A stretch of 64,000 nt of DNA, taken from Dyella terrae (lineage in GTDB: Bacteria; Pseudomonadota; Gammaproteobacteria; Xanthomonadales; Rhodanobacteraceae). The notes under the pieces were generated by a model. It had not been told where the DNA came from, did not search any database, and was given only the letters and a program-made list of their open reading frames with translations. The position numbers and the translations under genes are program-made. Location: assembly GCF_004322705.1 (NCBI RefSeq), contig NZ_SIZZ01000003.1:186001-250000 (forward strand). The letters are read 5' to 3'. Positions 1 to 7,619 of the stretch are shown piece after piece. Positions within the stretch are counted from its first letter, which is position 1; each line of letters begins with the position of its first letter.

Positions 1-2
1 AG

Positions 3-269
3 GTACGCGAGCAGGAAGGCATCAAGGCGTGGTCGGCCTGGGTGGAGGCGAACAAGGCATCCATCATCGACACCGGTGCGCCGCTGGGCAAAACGCTGCG
101 GACATCAAAGAGCGGCATCGAAAGCACACGCAACAACCTCACGGCCTATACCGTGGTTCGCGCTGAGACACTGGATGCGGCGGCCAGGCTGTTTGAAGGG
201 CATCCGCACTTTACGGTATTTCCCGGCGATGCGATTGAGATCGTGGAGTGTTTGCCGATGCCTGGGTGA
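3..269 (+). CDS. YciI-like protein, C-terminal part (5' truncated by window edge)
   Basis: The open frame runs in from the window edge and ends with TGA at 267-269, so only the last 88 codons are visible. The residues around KTLRTSKSGI and the closing FEGHPHFTVFPGDAIEIVE resemble the end of the YciI/YCII-related family, small ferredoxin-like-fold proteins. These often sit near ECF sigma factors or act as minor enzymes. The start lies upstream. There is no catalytic evidence, so the call rests on overall resemblance only. It is followed by a 190-bp spacer before the next gene on the same strand. Confidence 0.6.
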   Translation, partial: VREQEGIKAWSAWVEANKASIIDTGAPLGKTLRTSKSGIESTRNNLTAYTVVRAETLDAAARLFEGHPHFTVFPGDAIEIVECLPMPG

Positions 270-458
270 GGAAACACTCTACGGACTGAGCAAACCATTC
301 AATGCGGCAGCACCAAGCCTGTCGACCAGTGGAAGACAATGAAAGGCGTCGGACGGACAGTTAGGGAACGACCGATTGCCAAGGAGAGCAAGCAGTTTCC
401 TATGCCCAGCAACCATGCCAAAGATTACCGGTTCATACTCTTTGTAGGATGGATTGCA

Positions 459-896
459 ATGAATAGTTCTCGCATTGCAAAGGCCCTTGGGTTGATGGTT
501 CTGGCGTTCGGCCCGTTGTTCGCCGACGTCGCGCTTGCCCAATCCTGCCCAGAATCCATAGACATCACCGAGAGGCGACAGGAGCCGTCACCTGGTTGGG
601 ATGCCGCTGAAGCGAGGTCCAACAGACCATTGAGGGGTGTAATCATCGTTGAAGGCGAGTTGCATCAAGATCGCAGCGACAATGCGTCACTCAAGCCGGC
701 AATCGACCGCGAAGGTCAAGCAAGCTGGAAATTCGTGGGACCCATAGGTGATGCTGAGCTTTGGATGCAATGCATCTATGAAGGATCAAAAATCCTATTG
801 AGCAAAAGGATTGAGCCTCAAGTGCGGCAGTGCTCTGCGAAATGGACGAAGTCAACGACTGATGGAAGGAAGACGATGCAGGCGGCCTGCCAATAG
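459..896 (+). CDS. STY0301-type secreted protein (copy 1)
   Basis: This 145-residue protein has a Sec-type signal peptide (residues 1 to about 27, ending VALAQ) followed directly by SCPESI. The mature part has the pattern of the STY0301 family: an N-terminal CP, a GW near residue 47, a Leu-x-Pro, a Trp and a LWMQCIYEGSKILLSKRI segment, then two late cysteines. The start ATG at 459 is chosen because it opens the signal peptide and follows TAGGATGG; the frame is open further upstream to 339. The function of the family is unknown; an envelope or secreted location is likely. A close paralog lies at 3540-3977, and both are bordered by the same decayed repeats, so the pair probably arose by local duplication. 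Confidence 0.65.
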   Translation: MNSSRIAKALGLMVLAFGPLFADVALAQSCPESIDITERRQEPSPGWDAAEARSNRPLRGVIIVEGELHQDRSDNASLKPAIDREGQASWKFVGPIGDAELWMQCIYEGSKILLSKRIEPQVRQCSAKWTKSTTDGRKTMQAACQ

Positions 897-944
897 TCGC
901 ATCGATGGGGGCTGAAGGGTCAGGAAACTTTTTGCCGGTCGACC

Positions 945-1030
945 GTGTGGTCGCATGTGGGTGTGCGGCCAACTTAGACCTGGATGCTTGCCCGAGATCG
1001 CTTCGGCCCCAAGGCCTGCTGCAAGAGCAG
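945..1030 (+). repeat. Degenerate intergenic repeat, copy 1
   Basis: This stretch (GGCCAACTTAGACCTGGATG, then a TTGCCCGAGATCGCTTCG core, then AAGGCCTGCTGCAAGAG) is a diverged copy of a roughly 100-bp repeat also seen near 3403, 4037, 4733 and 4888. The reading frames across it are shadows. The copies lie between the small secreted-protein genes. Confidence 0.5.
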
Positions 1031-1100
1031 TGATCCGGCCCTGCGGTTTCCGGAATGGAGCGGCTGGTGATGTGAATGCACAGAAGATGAAGTGGCAAAT

Positions 1101-1182
1101 GGACCGGCCAAGCTTTCGTAGTCACCTCTGTCGTTGCCATCCATTATGGCCTCAGATGTGTCTACGAAAGCTTGGCCGGTCC
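1101..1182. repeat. Perfect 21-bp inverted repeat with 40-nt loop
   Basis: The arm at 1101-1121 begins GGACCGGCCAAGCTTTCGTA and is the exact reverse complement of 1162-1182. The right arm is followed 8 bp later by GTTCTGACCCCTTA, the terminal motif shared by the other small repeats here. There is no U-run, so an intrinsic terminator is unlikely. A small transposed element or recombination site is more plausible. Confidence 0.8.
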
Positions 1183-1283
1183 AGGAAAGTGTTCTGACCC
1201 CTTAGTTCCTGTCAGCCAATTCTTGTCGGAAAATTGTTCGGACCCCTTAGGTTCCGCATCGTGACAGTCGGAGATCCTCAGCA

Positions 1284-1775
1284 ATGATCATAGGGATTGT
1301 ATTTGCCGCGCTTCTTGCTGCTGCATCGCCGCCGCAATCCGGTCTCGAGTACCGATACGTCAACTTTGCCACGCCACAATCGTTCAATAACGGCCAGTCC
1401 GGCTTCGTTATCGATATGGTAGAGAGAGGTATTTCAGCAGGTCACACGTTTTCCACGTTCCGAAACTGCGAGCGTCCGTCAGACTATGTTTGTCTGTGGA
1501 CCAACAATATCCATTTTGTCGTTCCCAAGGACAAGCTATATGAAGGGCGGTCCTGGATATCGGACGGTGATTCCTTCCATGTACTTGGAGAGGGAGTCAT
1601 TCGGGTACTTGGTGTATCGCGCAGAGTGTGGTTTATTGCGTCTCGCCAAGAATTCTACAACGCAACATTCTCTTATTCAGATGACTTGGGACTTCTGGCC
1701 ATGAAGTTCACTGATAGATCTACAGAGACTATCGAATACTACTTTGTGGAGGGTCAGAAAGGGTTTCCAAAGTAA
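1284..1775 (+). CDS. Hypothetical secreted protein (copy A of a diverged pair)
   Basis: A 163-residue orphan with a short hydrophobic N terminus (IVFAALLAAA) that fits a signal peptide cleaved near residue 15. The ATG at 1284 follows CGGAGATCC. The remainder is beta-rich, with a pair of cysteines (NCERPSDYVC) and the segments FVIDMVERG, VVPKDKLYEG and DSFHVLGEGV. The same order of segments (YLIDVVRE, a cysteine pair, MVPRDGLDR, a short beta end) occurs in the protein at 4220-4690, which suggests an old duplication. I recognise no known domain and assign no function. Confidence 0.6.
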   Translation: MIIGIVFAALLAAASPPQSGLEYRYVNFATPQSFNNGQSGFVIDMVERGISAGHTFSTFRNCERPSDYVCLWTNNIHFVVPKDKLYEGRSWISDGDSFHVLGEGVIRVLGVSRRVWFIASRQEFYNATFSYSDDLGLLAMKFTDRSTETIEYYFVEGQKGFPK

Positions 1776-1843
1776 CTGGTCAATCTAAGGCGAGCAATCT
1801 AAGGGGTCAGAATAAGCCACCCCCGATATCTCGGACGGGCTAA

Positions 1844-1915
1844 TTAAGCCACCGGCCGATTGTGCTCGTAGTCGACCGGCGTTTGGTAGCTGAGACTGCT
1901 GTGCAGTCGTTGCCG
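1844..1915 (-). pseudogene. C-terminal remnant of an IS3-family transposase (OrfB)
   Basis: Read on the minus strand from 1912, this codes for QRLHSSLSYQTPVDYEHN..., then a stop at 1844-1846. This is the typical end of the rve integrase core of IS3-family OrfB proteins. Only about 23 codons remain. It is cut at its upstream side by the AAAGGGGTCAGAAC end of the next element and followed by a CCGAGATATCGGG palindrome that may be what is left of the insertion-sequence end. Confidence 0.7.
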
Positions 1916-1918
1916 ACC

Positions 1919-2165
1919 AAAGGGGTCAGAACCTGAGGTTTCCCCACGTTCCGGCAAGTCCTATCAACCAGATGCGATCACTCTGATTGGATAGAGTTGC
2001 GCGCATGGCGCAGTTGCAGAGTAATCGGCATCTCCATAATCATCGCGAGAAGATCTACGCCGACATGGCTCGCTGGCTGTTGCGTAGCGAACGCCATGTC
2101 ATCGTGTTGAATGAGATGGCAGCGATGCCGTGAAACGTGGGGAAAGCTCAGGTTCTGACCCCTTA
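1919..2165. mobile_element. MITE-like element with 32-bp terminal inverted repeats
   Basis: The left end 1919-1950 and the reverse complement of the right end 2134-2165 match at 30 of 32 positions; the shared core is AAGGGGTCAGAACCTGAG and CCCCACGTT. The element is 247 bp and encodes no transposase. Inside is a 42-codon frame (2005-2133, MAQLQSNRH...) that I do not recognise. The outer AAGGGGTCAGAAC matches the ends of the other small repeats of this island. Confidence 0.7.
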
Positions 2166-2182
2166 GTCGCTGTGAGGTGAGC

Positions 2183-2551
2183 ATGATTGAGATCGACCTG
2201 GCCACACTCTTGAAAGCCCGTAATGCATATGAGGTCGAATTCACGTCGCGTGGTTTTGATCTCAGCAAATTGGAAGATCAGTTCGACGATCGGGTGTTGT
2301 CCCTGACATGTCACGTGTTCGTGGCCAATAGAGGAAATCAGCGATTTCAGATTAAGCTTCGTAATCATGGCGGTCACAGTGCATTCGCCATGACTAACGG
2401 CATGGATCACGAAATCGACCTGCTCCAGCTCATGGTTTCTCGAAATGACTTAATGGTCGAAGAGTGTGGAAATCTCTTCTCTAGCTGGGTTATGTATGGA
2501 ACTTTGGGTGAGCCTACCGTTGCCCTCACCTCAATCTTCTCTGGCGAATGA
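2183..2551 (+). CDS. Hypothetical cytoplasmic protein
   Basis: A 122-residue acidic protein with no signal peptide or membrane segment. The ATG at 2183 follows GAGGTG at a short spacing; an in-frame GTG two codons earlier is also possible. The gene begins 18 bp after the right end of the MITE-like element. The sequence (RNAYEVEFTSRGFDLSKLEDQ near the N terminus, a Gly/Thr-rich C terminus) has no motif I recognise. The size and island setting would suit a small immunity-type or orphan protein, but nothing specific supports that. Confidence 0.5.
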   Translation: MIEIDLATLLKARNAYEVEFTSRGFDLSKLEDQFDDRVLSLTCHVFVANRGNQRFQIKLRNHGGHSAFAMTNGMDHEIDLLQLMVSRNDLMVEECGNLFSSWVMYGTLGEPTVALTSIFSGE

Positions 2552-2930
2552 TCGAATTGTGGACCGACCACTCGTACTCGGCAGGGTGAGCCATCATCTC
2601 CTGGATTCCCCCGATGCTCAGGGCTGACGACTTGCCGACCGGTATGTACCAAACCCAGCTGCCACGGCAGCCCCCCAGCTGAGAGCCGGTAGGTTGGCGC
2701 AGGTACTTGCGAAAATGGTCGCCAATTCCCAATATGCCGCACGGGAGTGGATTACCGAGACTCGTCGTCTTAGGGAAGTTCTGCCCTTGAACTGAAATGG
2801 GGAAAACGTGAGCAGATTTCCGCACGGGTGCGCTCAATTGCGCGCTCCGGGCTCGTGCACGTCAACAAACGGCGCGGTGACGTCACGAGACGATCTGAAG
2901 CACAGGCTACTGCATTGAGGCGGATCATCG
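2552..2930. other. Intergenic stretch with no convincing gene
   Basis: No frame on either strand has a start, ribosome site and sensible composition. On the minus strand, 2565-2591 would encode AHPAEYEWS, which resembles the C-terminal HPxxYxWSS signature of REP-associated (Y1) tyrosine transposases. It lies in a frame without other family features, so it is at most a relic. Confidence 0.4.
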
Positions 2931-3368
2931 ATGACGCAAGGAAAGCTTCGTCAACTGTTTTGTGTCGCTGCCGTACTTTTGGCTGGGTGTGCAGCCAATT
3001 CTAAGGAAGTTCGGGTTCACCTTATCAATGACGATGGCGGCTCTCCGAGCTTTCAGCAGGATGTTGAAGTTTATAGTTGGAAGACGAAGCACATATTTAC
3101 CGCAGTGCGCTATAAGGTGACTGAAGGCCACGCCGATGAGAATGGCTACGTGTCATTTGAACTGGAGCCGCGCGGTACCTACGAGTTCTACTACAAGCCA
3201 TGTCAATCGGCGAGCAAGTCGGCCTTCTATGTAGTTTCGCGCGAGCAGATGAAAGCCGCACCGTCAAGAACGTTTGATGTACCGATTCACTACAGTGAAT
3301 CGGGGTGTACTGCTATCTGGCCGAAAGATCCGAGACTTGCGCCGGTAGCACCCGCATCCAGGCCATGA
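2931..3368 (+). CDS. Putative lipoprotein
   Basis: This 145-residue protein opens with a lipoprotein signal peptide: positively charged start, hydrophobic run, lipobox LLAGC with Cys near residue 20. After lipidation it should sit in the outer or inner membrane facing the periplasm. The mature part has the look of a carboxypeptidase-regulatory/Ig-like beta sandwich (VTEGHADENGYVSFELEPRG, a typical turn of such domains), then a Cys-containing tail rich in Pro and Ala. No enzymatic motif is visible. It lies alone between two orphan genes. Confidence 0.65.
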   Translation: MTQGKLRQLFCVAAVLLAGCAANSKEVRVHLINDDGGSPSFQQDVEVYSWKTKHIFTAVRYKVTEGHADENGYVSFELEPRGTYEFYYKPCQSASKSAFYVVSREQMKAAPSRTFDVPIHYSESGCTAIWPKDPRLAPVAPASRP

Positions 3369-3402
3369 ACTGAGTAAGGAGTCATCGCACTTTTCTGGGG
3401 TC

Positions 3403-3500
3403 TAGCGTGTGGCTGAGTCTGGATGGCGCGGCCAACTTCGGCCTGGATGGTTGCCTGAATTCGGTGCGAACCCACGGCCTCCTTCTGCAGAAAAGTGTTC
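3403..3500 (+). repeat. Degenerate intergenic repeat, copy 2
   Basis: Aligned segments GTGTGGCTGAGTCTGGATGG, GGCCTGGATGGTTGCC and TTCTGCAGAAAAGTGTTCTG match the copies at 4037 and 4888. The copy ends 40 bp before the start of the second STY0301-type gene, much as another copy ends near the next paralog. Confidence 0.55.
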
Positions 3501-3539
3501 TGAACCGCAATCCCCTTTTGAGAGGACGGATCGATTGCC

Positions 3540-3977
3540 ATGAGTAACTCTTCCATCGCCAAAGTCCTTGGGCTGTTTGTTCTGGCGTTCGGTCAGATGT
3601 TTGCCGGCGTCGTGCATGCTCAAACTTGCCCTCAGTCGATAAGCGTCGCCGAGAAGCTACAAGGGCCAGAAAGTGGTTGGATGGCTGTTGAGCAGAAGTC
3701 AACTAAATCGTTGGGGGGTGTACAAATCATCTATGGAAAGCTGCGTCACGGCTCCGAAACCAATGCGATTCTTAGGCCGGATGTCGAAAAAGATGGTGAG
3801 GCAATCTGGAACTTTTCACGTCCCATAGGTGATGAGGAACTTTGGATGCGATGCTTCTATTGGGGATCGAACATTTCGTTAAGCAAAAGAATTGAGCCTC
3901 AGGTGCAGCGGTGTACCGAGCGATGGACTACCTCATCAAACAGTAGAGAGAAAAAGTTTCAGGTCAGCTGCCAGTGA
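3540..3977 (+). CDS. STY0301-type secreted protein (copy 2)
   Basis: A 145-residue protein, the same length as the gene at 459-896 and similar to it throughout. It has a signal peptide (residues 1-28, ending VVHAQ), TCPQSI at the mature N terminus, SGW near residue 47, a PIGDEELWMRCFYWGSNISL segment and the two C-terminal cysteines. The ATG at 3540 follows GAGAGGACGG. The spacing of cysteines and tryptophans identical to copy 1 marks the pair as paralogs, and this pattern is what I recall for the STY0301 family, whose role is unknown. The two genes are 2.6 kb apart with unrelated genes between. Confidence 0.7.
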   Translation: MSNSSIAKVLGLFVLAFGQMFAGVVHAQTCPQSISVAEKLQGPESGWMAVEQKSTKSLGGVQIIYGKLRHGSETNAILRPDVEKDGEAIWNFSRPIGDEELWMRCFYWGSNISLSKRIEPQVQRCTERWTTSSNSREKKFQVSCQ

Positions 3978-4019
3978 CTTAGTCTTGGTGCATGAGAGGT
4001 CACCAACTCGCGACCTAAG

Positions 4020-4167
4020 GGGTCCGACCTAAGGGGTCAGAACACATTTCAGTGGCGACCAACTGCCAATTGTTGGTGGCGCAGTAAGGCTAGGTCTGGA
4101 CGGTTGCCCGAGATCGCTTCGACGCCAAGGGCTGCTTCTGCAGGAAGAGTGCTCTGACCCTTTAGTA
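4020..4167. repeat. Degenerate repeat copy 3, with GGGGTCAGAAC-type ends
   Basis: The unit starts CTAAGGGGTCAGAACAC and ends AGTGCTCTGACCCTTTAG, so its ends are inverted copies of each other. The interior carries GGTTGCCCGAGATCGCTTCG and CTGCTTCTGCAGGAAGAGTG. It is a near duplicate of 4699-4856 and precedes the paralog gene at 4220. Confidence 0.65.
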
Positions 4168-4219
4168 CCAAATAATGCACCTGCGCAATCTTTAAGCGAT
4201 CATGGAGACCATACATAAG

Positions 4220-4690
4220 ATGAGAATTCTTCCGATCGGCTTCTTGGCGTTGTTCGCCACGGTGGCACATGGAAGTGGTGAGCCGACGCTGCAGTTTCGA
4301 TCTACTGTCGATACCGATCACGGGACATACCTGATAGATGTCGTACGTGAAACCGCTTCGCCAGGTCGCTCGCTGAAGATATCCTGCGAAAGTGAGTGCA
4401 CGGAATCCGTGGCTTATCAGGAGGCAACCATCGATAACCCGGTCTATTTGATGGTGCCACGCGATGGACTCGATAGGGTCGTAACTCTTTGGACCACTGG
4501 TAGCGCATACCGAGTCAAGGTCTACAGTTTGGATGGAATAAGTATCAAGAAGGTGCTTGAGGCTGGCTCAAAATTCCCGCCGGACATTTCAGTGGATGAC
4601 CAGGGGCGCGAGCGGATTTCCGTCCGCATTGGAAATGGCAAACGAACGACTTACGGATGGCGGAATGGGGCCTACGTGATCGTTCAATAG
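4220..4690 (+). CDS. Hypothetical secreted protein (copy B of a diverged pair)
   Basis: A 156-residue protein with a clean signal peptide (ILPIGFLALFATVAHG). The ATG at 4220 is preferred because it directly opens the signal peptide and has GGAG 12-15 bp upstream; an in-frame ATG lies at 4202. The mature part is beta-rich, has a cysteine pair (CESEC), YLIDVVRETA, VYLMVPRDGLDR and a closing RTTYGWRNGAYVIV. Segment order matches the protein at 1284-1775, so both probably descend from one gene. There is no known domain and no function is assigned. Confidence 0.6.
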   Translation: MRILPIGFLALFATVAHGSGEPTLQFRSTVDTDHGTYLIDVVRETASPGRSLKISCESECTESVAYQEATIDNPVYLMVPRDGLDRVVTLWTTGSAYRVKVYSLDGISIKKVLEAGSKFPPDISVDDQGRERISVRIGNGKRTTYGWRNGAYVIVQ

Positions 4691-4698
4691 ACACGGTA

Positions 4699-4856
4699 AC
4701 GACCTAAGGGCTCGACCTAAGGTCTCAGAACACATTTCAACGGCCGAGCATCAGCCAATGGTTGGTCGCGCAGTCAAGTTGGGGCCGGATGGTCGCCTCG
4801 CATCGCTTCGACGCCATGGCCTGCTTCTGCAGGAAGAGTGCTGTGAGCGCTTAGGA
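4699..4856. repeat. Degenerate repeat copy 4
   Basis: Near duplicate of 4020-4167. It begins GACCTAAGGGCTCGACCTAA, includes TCAGAACACATTTCA, GCATCGCTTCGACGCCATGG and CTGCTTCTGCAGGAAGAGTG, and ends near GAGCGCTTAG. It follows the stop codon of the gene at 4220-4690. Confidence 0.65.
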
Positions 4857-4887
4857 CTTACCCGGGGCATTGTTCAGCGTTCGAACG

Positions 4888-4991
4888 TGTGGCCGAGTCT
4901 GAATAGAGTGGCTAAGTTCGGCGTCGATGTTGACTCAAACAACTTTGATCCCAAACCTTCCTGCCGCAGAAAAAGTGATCTGACCCATTAG
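4888..4991 (+). repeat. Degenerate repeat copy 5
   Basis: GTGTGGCCGAGTCTGAATAG, AAGTTCGGCGTCGATGTTG and AGAAAAAGTGATCTGACCC line up with copy 2 and the end motif of the others. The 4857-5206 stretch around it holds no other gene. Confidence 0.5.
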
Positions 4992-5206
4992 TTCGCGGCA
5001 CTCAGTCCCGGGTACACGACCTGAATGACCTGATTCCTGGATTGTCAGACATCCTGAGCAAGGAGGATGTCCGACTTTGGTGGCGCATTTACGCAGGCTC
5101 ATCCGAGAACTGCGCATCGTCGACCACGGATGTCGAGTTGATCTTGAGGCGCCGAGACGGTTGAGCCAACGTCGGTTCGTGGAACAGCATGTTTATGGGG
5201 AAAATT

Positions 5207-5599
5207 ATGAAAGCGTCGATTTACGTAGCACTGCACCTGGCGGCGTGTTTTCCGCTATCGAGTGCGGCCCAGGATGCCCAGTGGGCGTGGACGTCCTCCG
5301 TCTCCTCCGGGGATGGCTGGTTCTCGGATTCCGGACACACAGACGTTGTGCTTGACGGTCAGCTACTGACAGCGCACCTGGTCTCATCGAGCAACGGCTT
5401 CGATCGCTACTTTGTGCAAGGCGTGGTGAAGAACGGGAAGTTCACGGGCACCGTCCAGGTTAACTACTCGGATATTGGGACGTATCAAGTGAAAGGCACC
5501 CACAAGGTAACGCATTGGAAAAGCTCGCCGGGTCACGGGCGCGAGGTCTTGGTACTGTCCGATGGCTTCGAAGTGTTTGCGTTGATGAGGAACTTCTAG
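5207..5599 (+). CDS. Hypothetical secreted protein
   Basis: A 130-residue protein with signal peptide (residues 1 to about 20, ending LSSAAQ). The ATG at 5207 is preferred over in-frame ATGs at 5189 and 5195 because GGGGAAAATT precedes it at ideal spacing. The mature protein is rich in Ser, Gly and aromatic residues, with alternating strands (QLLTAHLVSSSNGFDRYFVQ, GTVQVNYSDIGTYQVKGTH) that suggest a small beta-barrel or sandwich. I recognise no family. It is transcribed with its island neighbours but spaced more than 100 bp from each. Confidence 0.55.
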   Translation: MKASIYVALHLAACFPLSSAAQDAQWAWTSSVSSGDGWFSDSGHTDVVLDGQLLTAHLVSSSNGFDRYFVQGVVKNGKFTGTVQVNYSDIGTYQVKGTHKVTHWKSSPGHGREVLVLSDGFEVFALMRNF

Positions 5600-5711
5600 C
5601 TTTCCGTTGATACCCCTGCGGCGCGCCGCCAAGTGGACATGCGTTGCTTGCATTGAAGATCACTACGCCAAGGTTTGGCGCCAACGATTCAACGCACATC
5701 AGGAGTGAAGC

Positions 5712-6338
5712 ATGAATCGCCACGCTTTATGGGCGCTGACAAGTGCGTTTGCAGCCTCCGCTGCGTTCGGCCAAGGTCCATCCAGGATGCTGGCCACGAT
5801 CGATGCTTGGCAATCGAGCCTCAAAGCTTGTGCGATTCGCGCCGAATACCACGGCGTGAAAGGCACTGACGGTGACGATGGCGGGCTTACTGTATCTATG
5901 GAAACGCCAGGATGCGCTCTGTCGGCGAATGATCCGCAGATCATCGAGGCACTCACTGCGAAGGCGCAAGCGCGTGGTTGGAAGGTTTCCAAACTACGCC
6001 GTATCTCATTGCAATCGGCGAGTACTTCCTACAACGCTGAGATCGGTGAGCTACTGAAGCGCAAACAGCTGTTCGCCAAATGCGACCGGCGCTACAGCTG
6101 TGAGGAGGCGCGGGTCGAAGTGCAGCAAGCACTGAATGCCATGGGTGCCTTCTCCGAGCTCAATCCCAGCCTGGCCAGGCATGGGTTGAAACTAGCGAAA
6201 ATCTCTGTGGAGAATTTTTCGGTGATCAAGCAGGGGCCCGGCCCGCAGCTCCCTTCACCTGACCCCAGGCAGATGCCGTTTGGCTACAACTACGGTGGCC
6301 TTGTCACTCTTCATGTTCAGCCAGCGGCTAATGATTGA
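5712..6338 (+). CDS. Hypothetical periplasmic protein
   Basis: A 208-residue protein with a signal peptide (ends AFGQ near residue 21). The ATG at 5712 follows AGGAGTGAAGC, a strong ribosome site. The mature part contains four cysteines (two in CDRRYSCEE) and mixed helix/strand character, closing with a Pro/Gly-rich segment and LVTLHVQP. No catalytic motif or family is recognised. It is the last gene of the small secreted-protein island before a 640-bp gap. Confidence 0.55.
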   Translation: MNRHALWALTSAFAASAAFGQGPSRMLATIDAWQSSLKACAIRAEYHGVKGTDGDDGGLTVSMETPGCALSANDPQIIEALTAKAQARGWKVSKLRRISLQSASTSYNAEIGELLKRKQLFAKCDRRYSCEEARVEVQQALNAMGAFSELNPSLARHGLKLAKISVENFSVIKQGPGPQLPSPDPRQMPFGYNYGGLVTLHVQPAAND

Positions 6339-6978
6339 TGCTGGCCCGCGTGTTTGAAGCTTGAGGCGCTGATGGAAAGCCTGGGTCGTGGCCTGCAAGC
6401 TTCAGGCCCAGCGTGACCTGGGCTGCCTGCACTTGCGCTGCAATTCCCATCACGTCCTACCCAAAACCCGGCTACGTCCTAACGACTTGCCGAGCGCTAG
6501 CTGTTAGGTTGTTTCCCGCTGCCTGCGGAACATGCTTCGACTAATCACAGGCAGCGCATCGCTCGAACCATGAAGCGATAAGACGCGGGCCAGGGGTGTA
6601 AGAGCACCACAAGGCCCGCTAACCACCACCAATATGAAAGGTATTGAAGATGGCTGAGCCGAAGTTTACGGCATTCCTCCCCGCGTCGCCCCCAACGAGC
6701 GACCACCTCACCGATCCCCGGAACGTCCGCACCCGCCGCCGACGCGGTTGACGAATGCGGCCGTGCGCCGCGCCCGGGTCGTTGAAGCGTCTTCGAGCAG
6801 ATTCGTCCTATTAGCGGAGGACGGATGGCGGCCGGCCGCATCACTTCGACAACCAAACCTTCCGGTGCCTGGTCGCAGGCAGGCCGGTGAACCTTTGTGG
6901 TTCGAGTGATGTTTTCGCTGCAACAGCGGCGCGATCGTGCGTGCACATCGCGCCACACCTCACAAGGAGTTTGATCGT
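6339..6978. other. Intergenic stretch of 640 bp without a supported gene
   Basis: Minus-strand frames here are GC-driven shadows. A 33-codon plus-strand frame at 6650 (MAEPKFTAFLPAS...) is preceded by GAAAGGTATTGAAG and could be a leader peptide, but nothing else supports it. An AAGCTT-centred near-palindrome (GGCCTGCAAGCTTCAGGCC) lies near 6390. No promoter or terminator could be assigned with confidence. Confidence 0.4.
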
Positions 6979-7248
6979 ATGGACAGCAACGATGCGCCTG
7001 ATGCGGGCGCAACCCGCAGTACCTTCACCGTCGACGAGCTGCTGGATGACACCATGGCCTGGCTGTATCGGATTCGCATGGTGGTGACGGAATCCAGAGA
7101 GGGCGTGCCGGACCGGCGCATGCCACATACCGCCAGAGTGCGCGTGAACCTTGAGAAGGTGCGCATCTTTGCGGACAGGGGGCTTGAGTGCGTCAAGTCG
7201 GCCCGTTTGCAGTTGGCGTCAAAGCAGGGTCTTCCGGGCATCGAGTAG
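6979..7248 (+). CDS. Hypothetical small protein
   Basis: An 89-residue, probably cytoplasmic protein. The ATG at 6979 follows AAGGAGTTTGATCGT, a near-perfect ribosome site, which decides the start over an upstream GTG at 6937. The sequence is helical (TVDELLDDTMAWLYRIRMVV, then NLEKVRIFADRGLECVKSAR) and resembles in outline small Pseudomonas/Xanthomonas proteins of unknown function that begin with a disordered stretch and end with two amphipathic helices. There is no motif, so no role is assigned. Confidence 0.55.
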   Translation: MDSNDAPDAGATRSTFTVDELLDDTMAWLYRIRMVVTESREGVPDRRMPHTARVRVNLEKVRIFADRGLECVKSARLQLASKQGLPGIE

Positions 7249-7340
7249 AACCGCTCAATGTCGCGGGATGGTGCCGCGCGAACACGGAGAGTAAGCTGCA
7301 GCGGCCACCCAGGGGCCGCCGCTGTCCCAATCGAGCATCC

Positions 7341-7607
7341 ATGTCCGATACGTATCTGGAACTAAGTGTCTGGCGCCGCATGGACGGCTTCGCCATCCGC
7401 TATCGCTGCCTCCAATGCCTCGACACCCAGAAGTATGGCGTGCAGAGCTCGGATTACTACTACGCACGCGACAAGGGCGCACAAACGTGGGCTTCGGATG
7501 CCCAGTTTGTCGAGTTGTTCCTCGATACCTCGCCGGCAGAGCGTTGCACCTGGTTCGTTTCACTGTCCGAGGCGATCGAGGCACATGACGCTACATTCGA
7601 CCGCTGA
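7341..7607 (+). CDS. Hypothetical small protein
   Basis: An 88-residue protein. The ATG at 7341 gives the most protein-like frame, although the ribosome site (CAATCGAGC) is weak. The protein carries a CLQC pair near residue 22 and alternating aromatic and acidic residues (YYYARDKGAQTWASDAQFVE). It lacks a signal peptide. The CxxC pair could bind a metal, but only one such pair exists. It ends 12 bp before the convergent lipocalin gene. Confidence 0.45.
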   Translation: MSDTYLELSVWRRMDGFAIRYRCLQCLDTQKYGVQSSDYYYARDKGAQTWASDAQFVELFLDTSPAERCTWFVSLSEAIEAHDATFDR

Positions 7608-7619
7608 GCGAAGTGGCGA

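Noticed and set aside
6339-6978. Possible small RNA or riboswitch in the long gap
   Set aside because: Only one modest palindrome and no promoter-terminator pair could be found.
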